From Pontiellaceae bacterium (GTDB lineage: Bacteria > Verrucomicrobiota > Kiritimatiellia > Kiritimatiellales > Pontiellaceae): a DNA stretch of 15,660 nt. Shown piece by piece: positions 1 through 7,340 of this stretch. The notes under the pieces were generated by a model, which worked only from the letters and a program-made list of their open reading frames with translations, was not told where the DNA came from and searched no databases. Within the stretch, counting starts at the first letter, position 1; each line of letters starts with the position of its first letter. Where the stretch lies: NCBI GenBank assembly GCA_016937035.1, contig JAFGWS010000023.1, forward strand, positions 1 to 15,660. The letters run 5' to 3'. Both the position numbers and the translations under genes were made by a program.

Positions 1-120
1 CTTCCCATTTCCATGCGTCCTTTCTTATCAGTTGAAGAACGCAAGTTCCACTTAAACCGCTGGTCCGAAAATCGGGGGTAACCGCAAAATGAGTCAAACC
101 ATTTTAAGCACAAATGGGAA

Positions 121-429
121 ATGCCGGGCGGCAAGGAGGATCCGGGCGAAACCTTGAGCGACTGCTTGATTCGAGAAGCCAAAGAAGAAACCGGGCTCGA
201 TATTGTTATCACCCACGTCATGGGGGCCTCGGAAGGTGAAATCCCCACCCTGCGCCTCGCCTACCTCTTTCTCTCCGCCAATGTGATTGGCCCCGACACC
301 GTCACTCTCAGCGATGAACATGACGCCTACCAGTGGGTCACCCCCCAGCAGGCGCTCGATCTCGACCTCTGCCCCGGCCTGATCCCTTTCATTCAGTCGC
401 TGGCATCAAGCGAAGCTTCAACGAGGTAA
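121..429 (+). CDS. Nudix hydrolase, N-terminally truncated or broken
   Basis: The 102-residue product begins MPGGKEDPGE and holds a perfect Nudix box (GX5EX7REUXEEXGU): G4, E10, R18-E19, E22-E23, G25, with the metal-binding Glu residues intact. Nudix enzymes hydrolyse nucleoside diphosphates linked to another group. A usual Nudix domain has about 35-40 more residues before the box, and these are missing if ATG 121 is the start. Reading upstream in the same frame gives Nudix-like text (NESNHFKHKWE just before the box) back to a TAA at 79-81, and beyond that another open stretch to base 1. I see no good ribosome-binding site in front of 121. The gene is therefore either a remnant interrupted by a stop codon, or a frameshifted gene whose start lies off the left edge. 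It ends 4 bases before the next start, so it is probably the first readable gene of the operon. The fold assignment is firm; whether it is functional is doubtful. Confidence 0.7.
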   Translation: MPGGKEDPGETLSDCLIREAKEETGLDIVITHVMGASEGEIPTLRLAYLFLSANVIGPDTVTLSDEHDAYQWVTPQQALDLDLCPGLIPFIQSLASSEASTR

Positions 430-433
430 TCTT

Positions 434-3400
434 GTGGCCGCAAAGTGGAAAACCATCACGTTGTTCATCTCGTCGACTTTCCGCGACATGCACGCGGAGC
501 GGGACGAGCTTAACAATGTGGTTTTTCCGGCTCTGGCTGATCGCCTGAAAACGCGCCGCTGCCGTTTGGAGCCGATCGACCTGCGCGTCGGCGTGGAAAC
601 TGACAGCTCACAGACCGAACGCGAGCGCGAGCTGCAGATCCTTAAGGTATGCCTCGCTGAAATTGAGCGTAGCCGGCCGTTCCTGCTCGTTTTGCTGGGC
701 GACCGCTATGGCTGGGTTCCGGGCAGTGACCGCATCGAGGCCGCGTCCGGCGAGGCGGGTTTCACGCCGGATGACAATGGCGGCAGCGTCACTGCGCTGG
801 AGATCGAATACGGACTGCTGAAGAAGGAACCGGTCCAGCGGCGGAGATGCCTGCTCTGCATGCGCGACCCGCTGCCCTATGACCGGATGCCGAAAAAGAC
901 AGCCGCGATTTACAGCGATGCCCACGCCACCGACCCCGATGCGCCCGACCGCGTCCAGCGTCTGAAAAAACTGAAAGCAAAGATGTTGGCCGATCCTGAA
1001 CTGGCATCGCATCGCCTGCCCTACCGACTGGACTGGAACGACGCCCCGCAACTTCCTGACGTCGAAGGCGAATACGGAATCAAGGCATGGGGACAAAAGG
1101 TTGAAAAAGCGCTATGGGTTTTAATCGACGACGAGACCCGCGAGTTCGCCGCACAGGAAGAGCCGACCTGGCAGGAGGAGGAACAGTTTGTCATCGAGGA
1201 ATTCGTTGAGCGCCTCAACGGCAGCTTTATCGGACGTGAGGCACTCGTTGGAGAGGCACTGGATCTTGCAGCATCGCCGACGGACGATAGCTCACCATGG
1301 GGACTTTGCTTTGAAGGCAAAACGGGATCCGGCAAGAGTGCGCTGTTCGCGCACCTGCATCACGAATTGTCTCAGCAGAAGGAGATGCTTTTGCTGTCCC
1401 ACGCCGCCGGGGTATCACCGCGCTCCGGACAGACCGAATGGATGCTGCGCCGCTGGATCGGGGAACTAGGCGATGTGCTGGGCGAAACACCGGACGCGCC
1501 GGAAGACATCAGGCCCGAGGATCTGGAAAAGCTGTTTGCCCAGCTGCTCCACCGTGCGGCAACCGGGCGGCGCGTAGTATTGCTGGTGGATGCGTTGAAT
1601 CAATTTGTGCGCACCGACCGGGCCCGCACCGTCTCCTGGCTACCGGCCATCCTGCCGGACAACGTCCGGTTCATCGCCACCGCCATTCCCGGCGATGAGA
1701 CCCGCAACCTGTCGCAGCGCAAAGGACTGAAGCGTTTCGAGGTGCCGCCGCTGGATGTCTCGGAGGCCGACAGGGTAACGGCGCAGGTCTATGGCCGCTA
1801 CCATCGCCAACCGAATAAAGAGGTGGTGCAGGCCGTCATGGCGCTGCGCCTGCCCGATGGCTCCCCCGCCGCCGGCAATCCCCTGTGGCTCACCCTCGCG
1901 CTCGACCTTCTGAACCAGCTGGATACCGACGACTTTACCGCCGCCGAAGCCGGCACCGGCGGATCGCCGGAAGAAAAACTGCGCCGCATGGTCCTGGAAC
2001 GCGCCCGCAACCTGCCGCCCGACGTGGAAGGGCTCTACGGACACCTCCTGACCCGCGTCGAAAAGGTAGCCGGCAGGGAAGAAACCCGCGCATTGGCCGC
2101 ACTCATCGCCCTCAGCCGCAACGGCTGGCGCGAAGAGGATTTCCAGCACCTCCTGCCCAAAGCCACCGCATTGATCGCTTCCAACGATCAACGATCAACC
2201 ATCAACGCTGAACTATGCCACTGGGATCCCCTGCGCTTTGCCGTGATGAGACGGTGCTTCCGGATGCATCTGGTCAAACGCGGCGCACTGGAGCAGTGGG
2301 AATTTGCGCATGCCACCCTGCGCCAAGCCATCCTGCAGCGGATCGATAACGACTGGCAAACCGGGCGGAATGACAACCTGCAACAGGCCATGTATTCCTG
2401 CGGAGCGGATTATCTCGAAACCCTGCCGCCGGGAACGAGTGTGCGGAAAGATGAAATCATGTGGCAGATGCTCGGAACGCGTGATGCACCGCGTGTCGCG
2501 AGCTACTATGCACAACCCACATCCGATAGCGAACTTTTAGCTCTTTTCTTGATGGAAGAAAAACACACTTCATCGGACTCGCTGCTATGTTTTGCCTCCT
2601 CATTACTAGACGTTAAAAACAGCCAGCAGAGAGCAGCGATAGCCCATAAGTTTATATACGATCTTTACGATGCGTTGAATACAGAAAGTCAATTGGAGCT
2701 ACAAGAACTCATCCTTACTGATAGCCTGGCAACACTCTTAAACTTAGTCGACACCGAACCGAATATCACACATACCCAACGTACCATAACGGTTTGTTGT
2801 AACAAAATGGGCGACGTGCGCTTAAATCGGGGCGACCTTACAGGAGCATTGCAGCACTATGAGGCAGCGCGCGGCAATGCTAAACGCCTAGCCTTTATTC
2901 AACCAGAAAGTGCTTTCTGGCACGACTTCGCAATGAGCCTAGTGAATTGTGGTGACGCATATCGAAGCCAAGGTAACACGGAAAAGTCTCTAGAGAGCTT
3001 ACAATATGCACTTGACATTGCAACACGCGGAGCACAGTCAAAATCAAGCAGCACTGACTGGCAGTCCTCTCTCTTCACAATCAATAGCTACATAGGAGAG
3101 GTAGCCAAAGACAAAGGAGATATCAAACAATCACTGGAGTACTTTCGCATTGCAAAAAAAATTGCAGAGCGCATGGAAGAAAGCGAACGTGGGAATACGT
3201 ACTGGAAGAACGCCCATGCGGCCAGTCATAGATTGATTGGCGAAATTCTCCAAGATCAAGGAAACTTTAGAGACGCGTTGCTGCACTTCTACAAATCCCT
3301 TTCCATTCTAGAACACCTAACAGATGCCAACCCACTCAACACCGAATGCCAACGAAACCTCTCCGTGAGCTATAATAAGATAGGCGACGTGCAACACATC

Positions 3401-3943
3401 CAAGGAGACCTCACGGGTGCCCTAAAGCGCTACCCAGATGCCCTCACCATCCGAGAGCGCCTCGCCGACTCCAACCCTGATAACGCCTTCTGTCAAAGGG
3501 ATCTCTCTGTAAGCCTCAATAATGTCGGCAACGTACAACGCGACCAAGGAGACCTCAACGGTGCCTTGAGGAGCTACCGAGATGCCCTCGCCATCCGAGA
3601 GCGCCTCGCCGATGAAGACCTAAGCAATATTAAAGCCCAGCTTGATCTAATATCAAACACCGACAATATCGGAATAGCACTTCTAGATGCGGGAAAGTCA
3701 CAAGATGCGCTTGGTTTATTTCTATCTTTACAGCTTAAGATACAAGGTCTTATTGCGCTACAACCAGACAACCATGACTTGCTCAGGGAATATTCGATAC
3801 TCTTCAATCATATTGGTGACGTACACCTAGACCAAGGTGACCAATTGGAAGCTCTCAAAGACTACCGCAATGCCCTCTCTATACAAGAGAACCTCATCAA
3901 GAAAAACCAAACATTAAAAAATGGCAACACGACCTTTCTTTGA
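434..3943 (+). CDS. DUF4062-NACHT-TPR protein (STAND-type), 5' part of a frameshifted gene
   Basis: GTG start with GAGG at 423-426, seven bases away, and only 4 bases after the Nudix stop. Residues about 6-105 are a DUF4062 domain (LFISSTFRDMHAERDEL; later LLVLLGDRYGW), an N-terminal module also found in animal TEP1/NPHP3-like NTPases. Next is a NACHT-type P-loop NTPase: Walker A GKTGSGKS at 295-302 and Walker B LLVDALNQ with D386. From about residue 785 come TPR-like helical repeats with a period near 48 residues (GD..GAL..Y.DAL.IRERLA). Proteins of this build are ATP-dependent sensors whose repeats bind a trigger; that role is inferred here. No catalytic effector domain is recognised, although DUF4062 may play that part. 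The TPR part is much AT-richer than the NACHT part. The frame breaks at about 3905 and the natural C-terminus continues in the entry at 3940-4539. Confidence 0.85.
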   Translation: MAAKWKTITLFISSTFRDMHAERDELNNVVFPALADRLKTRRCRLEPIDLRVGVETDSSQTERERELQILKVCLAEIERSRPFLLVLLGDRYGWVPGSDRIEAASGEAGFTPDDNGGSVTALEIEYGLLKKEPVQRRRCLLCMRDPLPYDRMPKKTAAIYSDAHATDPDAPDRVQRLKKLKAKMLADPELASHRLPYRLDWNDAPQLPDVEGEYGIKAWGQKVEKALWVLIDDETREFAAQEEPTWQEEEQFVIEEFVERLNGSFIGREALVGEALDLAASPTDDSSPWGLCFEGKTGSGKSALFAHLHHELSQQKEMLLLSHAAGVSPRSGQTEWMLRRWIGELGDVLGETPDAPEDIRPEDLEKLFAQLLHRAATGRRVVLLVDALNQFVRTDRARTVSWLPAILPDNVRFIATAIPGDETRNLSQRKGLKRFEVPPLDVSEADRVTAQVYGRYHRQPNKEVVQAVMALRLPDGSPAAGNPLWLTLALDLLNQLDTDDFTAAEAGTGGSPEEKLRRMVLERARNLPPDVEGLYGHLLTRVEKVAGREETRALAALIALSRNGWREEDFQHLLPKATALIASNDQRSTINAELCHWDPLRFAVMRRCFRMHLVKRGALEQWEFAHATLRQAILQRIDNDWQTGRNDNLQQAMYSCGADYLETLPPGTSVRKDEIMWQMLGTRDAPRVASYYAQPTSDSELLALFLMEEKHTSSDSLLCFASSLLDVKNSQQRAAIAHKFIYDLYDALNTESQLELQELILTDSLATLLNLVDTEPNITHTQRTITVCCNKMGDVRLNRGDLTGALQHYEAARGNAKRLAFIQPESAFWHDFAMSLVNCGDAYRSQGNTEKSLESLQYALDIATRGAQSKSSSTDWQSSLFTINSYIGEVAKDKGDIKQSLEYFRIAKKIAERMEESERGNTYWKNAHAASHRLIGEILQDQGNFRDALLHFYKSLSILEHLTDANPLNTECQRNLSVSYNKIGDVQHIQGDLTGALKRYPDALTIRERLADSNPDNAFCQRDLSVSLNNVGNVQRDQGDLNGALRSYRDALAIRERLADEDLSNIKAQLDLISNTDNIGIALLDAGKSQDALGLFLSLQLKIQGLIALQPDNHDLLREYSILFNHIGDVHLDQGDQLEALKDYRNALSIQENLIKKNQTLKNGNTTFL
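2185..2205 (+). repeat. three tandem heptanucleotides inside the NACHT gene
   Basis: Units CGATCAA, CGATCAA and CCATCAA follow one another directly. Three units add 21 bases, so the frame is kept and the protein gains roughly NDQRSTI between LIAS and NAELCHWD. One unit more or less would shift the frame. Confidence 0.6.
3402..3612 (+). repeat. near-identical TPR-coding DNA repeat, period 144 bp
   Basis: Bases 3402-3468 and 3546-3612 match at 59 of 67 positions by my count, with a perfect 22-base run at 3447-3468 and 3591-3612. The offset is 144 bp, or 48 codons, the same as the protein repeat period. The similarity at DNA level indicates a recent unit duplication or ongoing homogenisation of the repeats. 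Confidence 0.8.
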
Positions 3944-4539
3944 CCTTAAGCCAAATTGGAAACGTGCTATCTGAGAGGGGCGACGTCCAGGAGGCAACAA
4001 AGAATTACATAAATGCAATCGTTATTATCCAACAACTGACCAATGACAATCCAGATAATGCAGAATGGCAACATACCCTCCACGTGCTTCAAAATGATAT
4101 CGGTAACATTGCGTTTCTCCAAGGCAACCTGAACAACGCACTTATTTACTATAGAGATGCCCTCACCATTGCACATCGAATGACCGAAAACCTCCCCAAT
4201 AATAACTCATGGAAACGCAACCTCGCAGTGAGCATGCAAAACATCGGCAAAACACTATGCGACAAAGGCGACCTAAATGGTGCAGCACAAAGCTTCCTTG
4301 ATTCACTTGCAGTTCAAAAGCAATTAGCGAATGTCAATCCCAACAATATAGAATGGCAACGTGATCTCTTTATGGGGTATGCAAACATGGCAATAGCTAC
4401 TGAACAGAATAAGCTGAGGGATGCTAAAATCTGGTGGCACAAGGCCTACGAACAGCTAAGCGGCATGAAGCAGCGCGGCATCATGCTGCCGACCGATGAG
4501 CAGTATCTGGGATGGTTGAAAGAAAAGGCGGGAGAATAG
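3940..4539 (+). CDS. 3' TPR fragment of the DUF4062-NACHT protein, separated by a -1 frameshift
   Basis: This 199-residue stretch from a TTG that overlaps the preceding TGA is a direct continuation of the TPR repeats of the upstream gene rather than an independent protein. In this frame the homology-like text starts earlier, at 3907: PNIKKWQHDLSLTLSQIGN fits the repeat consensus NPDNAEWQHTL...IGN seen again just downstream. In the upstream frame the same bases give an off-pattern tail (NQTLKNGNTTFL). The shift lies in the A-run at 3902-3906. It contains about three more TPR units and a closing segment (WWHKAYEQLSG...WLKEKAGE) that returns to higher GC. Joined, the protein would be about 1,370 residues. 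It may be a real mutation, a sequencing error in the A-run, or recoding. The TTG-TGA overlap could also allow coupled translation of a separate TPR polypeptide. Confidence 0.7.
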   Translation: MTLSQIGNVLSERGDVQEATKNYINAIVIIQQLTNDNPDNAEWQHTLHVLQNDIGNIAFLQGNLNNALIYYRDALTIAHRMTENLPNNNSWKRNLAVSMQNIGKTLCDKGDLNGAAQSFLDSLAVQKQLANVNPNNIEWQRDLFMGYANMAIATEQNKLRDAKIWWHKAYEQLSGMKQRGIMLPTDEQYLGWLKEKAGE

Positions 4540-4607
4540 AAATTAGAGAACGGAGATCACAAGATAGCTTATTCTGCATAGCCGCAGCGAAACAAGAAGG
4601 TCGGACA

Positions 4608-4688
4608 ATGGAGACAGGTTGTAGCGTCGCCTCTATGAGGCGATTGTTGGCTCGCAGAGCCACCGCCATACCCTTGGCGAGCAAGTGA
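4608..4688 (+). CDS. possible 26-residue Arg-rich leader peptide (tentative)
   Basis: ATG 4608 is preceded by AGAAGG at 4595-4600 with a 7-base gap, a good ribosome-binding site, and the frame ends at TGA 4686-4688. The peptide begins METGCSVASMRRLL and carries several Arg residues. The ORF runs straight through the three tandem hairpins at 4627-4679 and ends 62 bases before the RelA-SLOG-RyR gene. The arrangement (small ORF over alternative hairpins ahead of a major gene) resembles a leader/attenuator, but an ORF this short can arise by chance and the hairpins may instead belong to a repeat element. I recognise no family. Confidence 0.25.
   Translation: METGCSVASMRRLLARRATAIPLASK
4627..4679 (+). 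promoter_or_regulatory. three tandem perfect hairpins in the spacer before the RelA-SLOG-RyR gene
   Basis: TCGCCTC-TAT-GAGGCGA (4627-4643), TGGCTC-GCA-GAGCCA (4648-4662) and CGCCA-TACCCT-TGGCG (4664-4679) are perfect inverted repeats lined up almost without gaps. An alternative pairing, GCTCGC 4650-4655 with GCGAGC 4677-4682, would exclude the second and third hairpins. There is no T-tract after them, so a simple intrinsic terminator is unlikely. They could control transcription or mRNA processing between the NACHT gene and the downstream block, or be a REP-like extragenic element. Confidence 0.55.
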
Positions 4689-4736
4689 ATATTGAATGAG
4701 CCTTAACGAACGCGGACTGCATCATGATTTAGGAAT

Positions 4737-4743
4737 AAAGGAG
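4737..4743 (+). promoter_or_regulatory. ribosome binding site of the RelA-SLOG-RyR gene
   Basis: AAAGGAG ends 7 bases before ATG 4751. This near-ideal site fixes that start. Confidence 0.75.
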
Positions 4744-4750
4744 CGGGATT

Positions 4751-7324
4751 ATGGGAAAGACAAACAATCAAAAGCAGCTGAAAAACGGCAATGGGCGGCC
4801 GCGCGTGCCGGATGTTGCACTGATCTGTGAGCAGGTGGAGAAGTTTCAGCAGGTAGAGCCGAGCTATCAGGAGTTGGCCAAGGTATTGGAGGCCATCCTT
4901 CGCAAGGCGGAAAAACAGTATGCACCGCTGGCGATCGTCCAGACAAGGGCCAAGAAGGTGGACAGCTTTGCAGAAAAGATTACCCGCAAGTGGGATGGAT
5001 TGGACACCGACGATCCCGTAACGGAGTTCACGGATCTGTGCGGGGGGCGGATCATTACCCTGCTCAAGTCGCACAGCGACGCGGTCTGCCGTTTCATCGA
5101 AGACCATTTCGATATTGACTGGGACAATTGCGTGAATGCGATCGAGCGGCTCGATACCGCGGAGTTCGGCTATTTGTCGAAGCACTATATTGTCTCGCTA
5201 AAGCCCGGCGTATTTACGGCCAAGGAACTGGGACTGACTAAGATTCCCGACTCGGTCTATCCGTCGGAGGGATGCCCGATGAAGGCGGAGATCCAGGTGC
5301 GCACCATCCTGGAGCATGCGTTTGCCGACGTGACCCACGACCTATGCTACAAGAGCAGCTTCAAGGTTCCGAAAAAATGGCTGCGACAGGTGGGCGCCGT
5401 GGCGGCGGCATTGGAAACCACCTCCAACGAGATGGAGGATATCGTGGCCGGCATCCAGGACTATGCCGCCAACTTTGGCGGTACCCTGACCAAGGATGAA
5501 ACCGATCTGGAAATAGAGAAGCTGGAAATCATTCTGAAGAGCACGAAGGACAAGGTGAAGTTCGCGTTACGAATCGCTCTCCTGGCTATCACCAAAGGAG
5601 ATTGGGACAAGGCGATTGATACGCTCGAACCCTATATCAACATGAATAATCCCGCCGTATGGCGGGATTATGGCGTTGCCCTCGTCAAGAAGAACCGGGG
5701 CGGAAAGAAGCCTTCCGATGAATATAAAAAGGGCCATGATTATCTCAAAAAGGCCGCCGAATTCCGGCCCGGTGACAGCAATGCCATGGCGGCCTATGCC
5801 AGCAGTTGGCGGCGATTCAAGACCAAAAAGGCCATGGAAGAGGTGCGCTACTGGTACCACAAGGCCTACGAGACCGATCCGGATAATGCCTATGCACTGG
5901 CCAATGTCCTTGAACTGGAAATCACGCATCGCAAGGATCTGTCGGCCGTGGCACTCATGCGCCCCGCAATTGAACGGGCGATCCGGCGCGGACTGGCCCA
6001 GGCGGAGGTAGGCACCAACCATCCGTGGGCCTACTATAACGCGGCCCTCTTTTCTGCGCTGCTCGGCCGGGAATGCGAGAGTCTCGGATATCTGGCCAAG
6101 GCGATGGCCTGCAGCAATGCGCGGTTCATGCTTGAATCGGCCTGCCGATCGGCAACGCGGATCGAGAATGCCGTTGCGGACCGGGTAATCCTCGGCCGCT
6201 TCCGCCGCCTGCTCGCGGCGGGCTCCACGGCAAAGACCCATACCCCCGAGTGGGGAAGGCGGGCCGATTGCTCCCCGCTAACCCCAACGGAACCCAACCC
6301 GTTTACAAAACATACCGGCAAGATCGTTATTGTTGCCGGTGATTGTGGCGCCGGCACTTTTGGCAACGTAGCCGCATACCGTGATAAACTGTTGCAGGCC
6401 TTCGATGGATACCGGGGCACTCTGGTTTCCGGCGGCACCCTGACGGGGGTGGCCGAAGTGGCAGGCGATATTGCCGCCGCCAACCGCCCCCTCACCCAGG
6501 CCATCGGTTACCTCCCCCAAAAAACCGGTTCGGTGCGCGTGGACACCCGCTATTCAAAACGGATCCGCACGTCGGGCAAGACCTTCTCCGCCGAAGAGCC
6601 CATCCAGTACTGGCAGGATATCCTCTCCGCCGGAATCGATCCCGCCGAGGTCTGCGTCGTCGGTATCGGTGGAGGCGATATTGCCGCCGTCGAATACCGC
6701 ATGGCCCTCGCCATGGGCGCAAAGGTAGCGGTCTTTGAAAACAGCGGTCGCGCCGTCAAAAAACTGATCGAAGACGTTCACTGGAAGGATGACCGTAACC
6801 TGATCCGCATCCCCGAAGACCGCTATACCCTTCAATACCTCGTACAGCCCAAACCGGAGCCCCTGCAGGAAAGCATCCGCCACACCATTGCAAAAGCCAT
6901 TCATGAATCCTACCGCGAACAGCAGAAATACAATCTGGCAGATACCGAGGATTCCATGCAGCCATGGATCAAGCTAAGAGAAGATCTCAAAGATGCCAAC
7001 CGGGAGCAGGCCGACGATATGGGCGCGAAACTCGCCGCTATCGGCTGTGAAATCGTTGAGGTCCAGGATCGACTCCCCTCCTCCACCTCTTTTACCAACG
7101 ATGAAATTGACATGATGTCACAAATGGAGCACGGGCGTTGGAACGCCCAGAAGCTCTGGGGAGGATGGCGCTACAGCAATGAAAAAGACTCGGTCAAGCA
7201 GACCAATCCATGCATTGTCCACTGGGACGACCTACCGAAAAATGAAAAACAGAAAGACATCAACGCAATTGAAAACATGCCGCACATTTTGGCGGCCTGC
7301 GGATTTGAAATTAAACGGATTTAA
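4751..7324 (+). CDS. RelA/SpoT-type nucleotide pyrophosphokinase - TPR-like - SLOG - RyR fusion
   Basis: 857 residues. Residues about 40-225 are a RelA/SpoT-type synthetase domain: TRAKK with R66, DLCGGRI from D95 (metal-binding Asp), GYLSKHY from G140 (nucleotide-stacking Tyr and His), EIQVRT from E180, and HDLCYK from H196. All core positions known from small alarmone synthetases are present, so it is predicted to transfer pyrophosphate from ATP to a nucleotide; the acceptor is unknown. There is no HD hydrolase, TGS or ACT domain, so this is not a housekeeping Rel. Residues about 270-500 are TPR-like helices. Residues about 520-690 are a SLOG-type Rossmann domain (VAGDCGAGT, SGGTLTGV, GIGGGDIAAVEYRMA), a family known or predicted to bind or process nucleotide ligands. 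The C-terminus, from about 720 with its core at 781-857, is a RyR domain (MEHGRW..QKLWGGWRY, HWDDLP). No membrane segments. The stop is 16 bases before the AAA+ gene, so the two are very likely co-translated. Output could be signalling or toxicity; the sequence cannot separate these. Confidence 0.85.
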   Translation: MGKTNNQKQLKNGNGRPRVPDVALICEQVEKFQQVEPSYQELAKVLEAILRKAEKQYAPLAIVQTRAKKVDSFAEKITRKWDGLDTDDPVTEFTDLCGGRIITLLKSHSDAVCRFIEDHFDIDWDNCVNAIERLDTAEFGYLSKHYIVSLKPGVFTAKELGLTKIPDSVYPSEGCPMKAEIQVRTILEHAFADVTHDLCYKSSFKVPKKWLRQVGAVAAALETTSNEMEDIVAGIQDYAANFGGTLTKDETDLEIEKLEIILKSTKDKVKFALRIALLAITKGDWDKAIDTLEPYINMNNPAVWRDYGVALVKKNRGGKKPSDEYKKGHDYLKKAAEFRPGDSNAMAAYASSWRRFKTKKAMEEVRYWYHKAYETDPDNAYALANVLELEITHRKDLSAVALMRPAIERAIRRGLAQAEVGTNHPWAYYNAALFSALLGRECESLGYLAKAMACSNARFMLESACRSATRIENAVADRVILGRFRRLLAAGSTAKTHTPEWGRRADCSPLTPTEPNPFTKHTGKIVIVAGDCGAGTFGNVAAYRDKLLQAFDGYRGTLVSGGTLTGVAEVAGDIAAANRPLTQAIGYLPQKTGSVRVDTRYSKRIRTSGKTFSAEEPIQYWQDILSAGIDPAEVCVVGIGGGDIAAVEYRMALAMGAKVAVFENSGRAVKKLIEDVHWKDDRNLIRIPEDRYTLQYLVQPKPEPLQESIRHTIAKAIHESYREQQKYNLADTEDSMQPWIKLREDLKDANREQADDMGAKLAAIGCEIVEVQDRLPSSTSFTNDEIDMMSQMEHGRWNAQKLWGGWRYSNEKDSVKQTNPCIVHWDDLPKNEKQKDINAIENMPHILAACGFEIKRI
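5646..5671 (+). repeat. perfect 11-bp stem, 4-base loop hairpin inside the coding region
   Basis: ATAATCCCGCC (5646-5656), loop GTAT, GGCGGGATTAT (5661-5671). It is an uninterrupted inverted repeat within the TPR-like part of the RelA-SLOG-RyR gene, in frame and encoding roughly NNPAVWRDYG. No T-tract follows. Confidence 0.75.
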
Positions 7325-7326
7325 TT

Positions 7327-7332
7327 AAGGAG
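7327..7332 (+). promoter_or_regulatory. ribosome binding site of the AAA+-RyR gene
   Basis: AAGGAG sits 8 bases before ATG 7341, right after the TAA of the preceding gene. It supports this start and operonic translation. Confidence 0.75.
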
Positions 7333-7340
7333 TTTGTATC

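Noticed and set aside
4627..4682. Integron attC site, retron ncRNA or CRISPR repeats in the hairpin spacer
   Set aside because: No integron core-site pair, no reverse transcriptase gene and no regularly spaced identical repeats; only local hairpins are present.
4481..4684. 67-residue minus-strand frame over the spacer hairpins
   Set aside because: It overlaps the end of the TPR gene and the palindromes; no ribosome-binding site or known family.
4751..5430. Housekeeping RelA/SpoT of the stringent response
   Set aside because: No HD hydrolase before it and no TGS/ACT domains after it; it is joined to SLOG and RyR instead and sits in an accessory block.
5567..6241. 224-residue minus-strand open frame inside the RelA-SLOG-RyR gene
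   Set aside because: Antisense to a continuous multi-domain protein in GC-rich DNA; no motif of its own.
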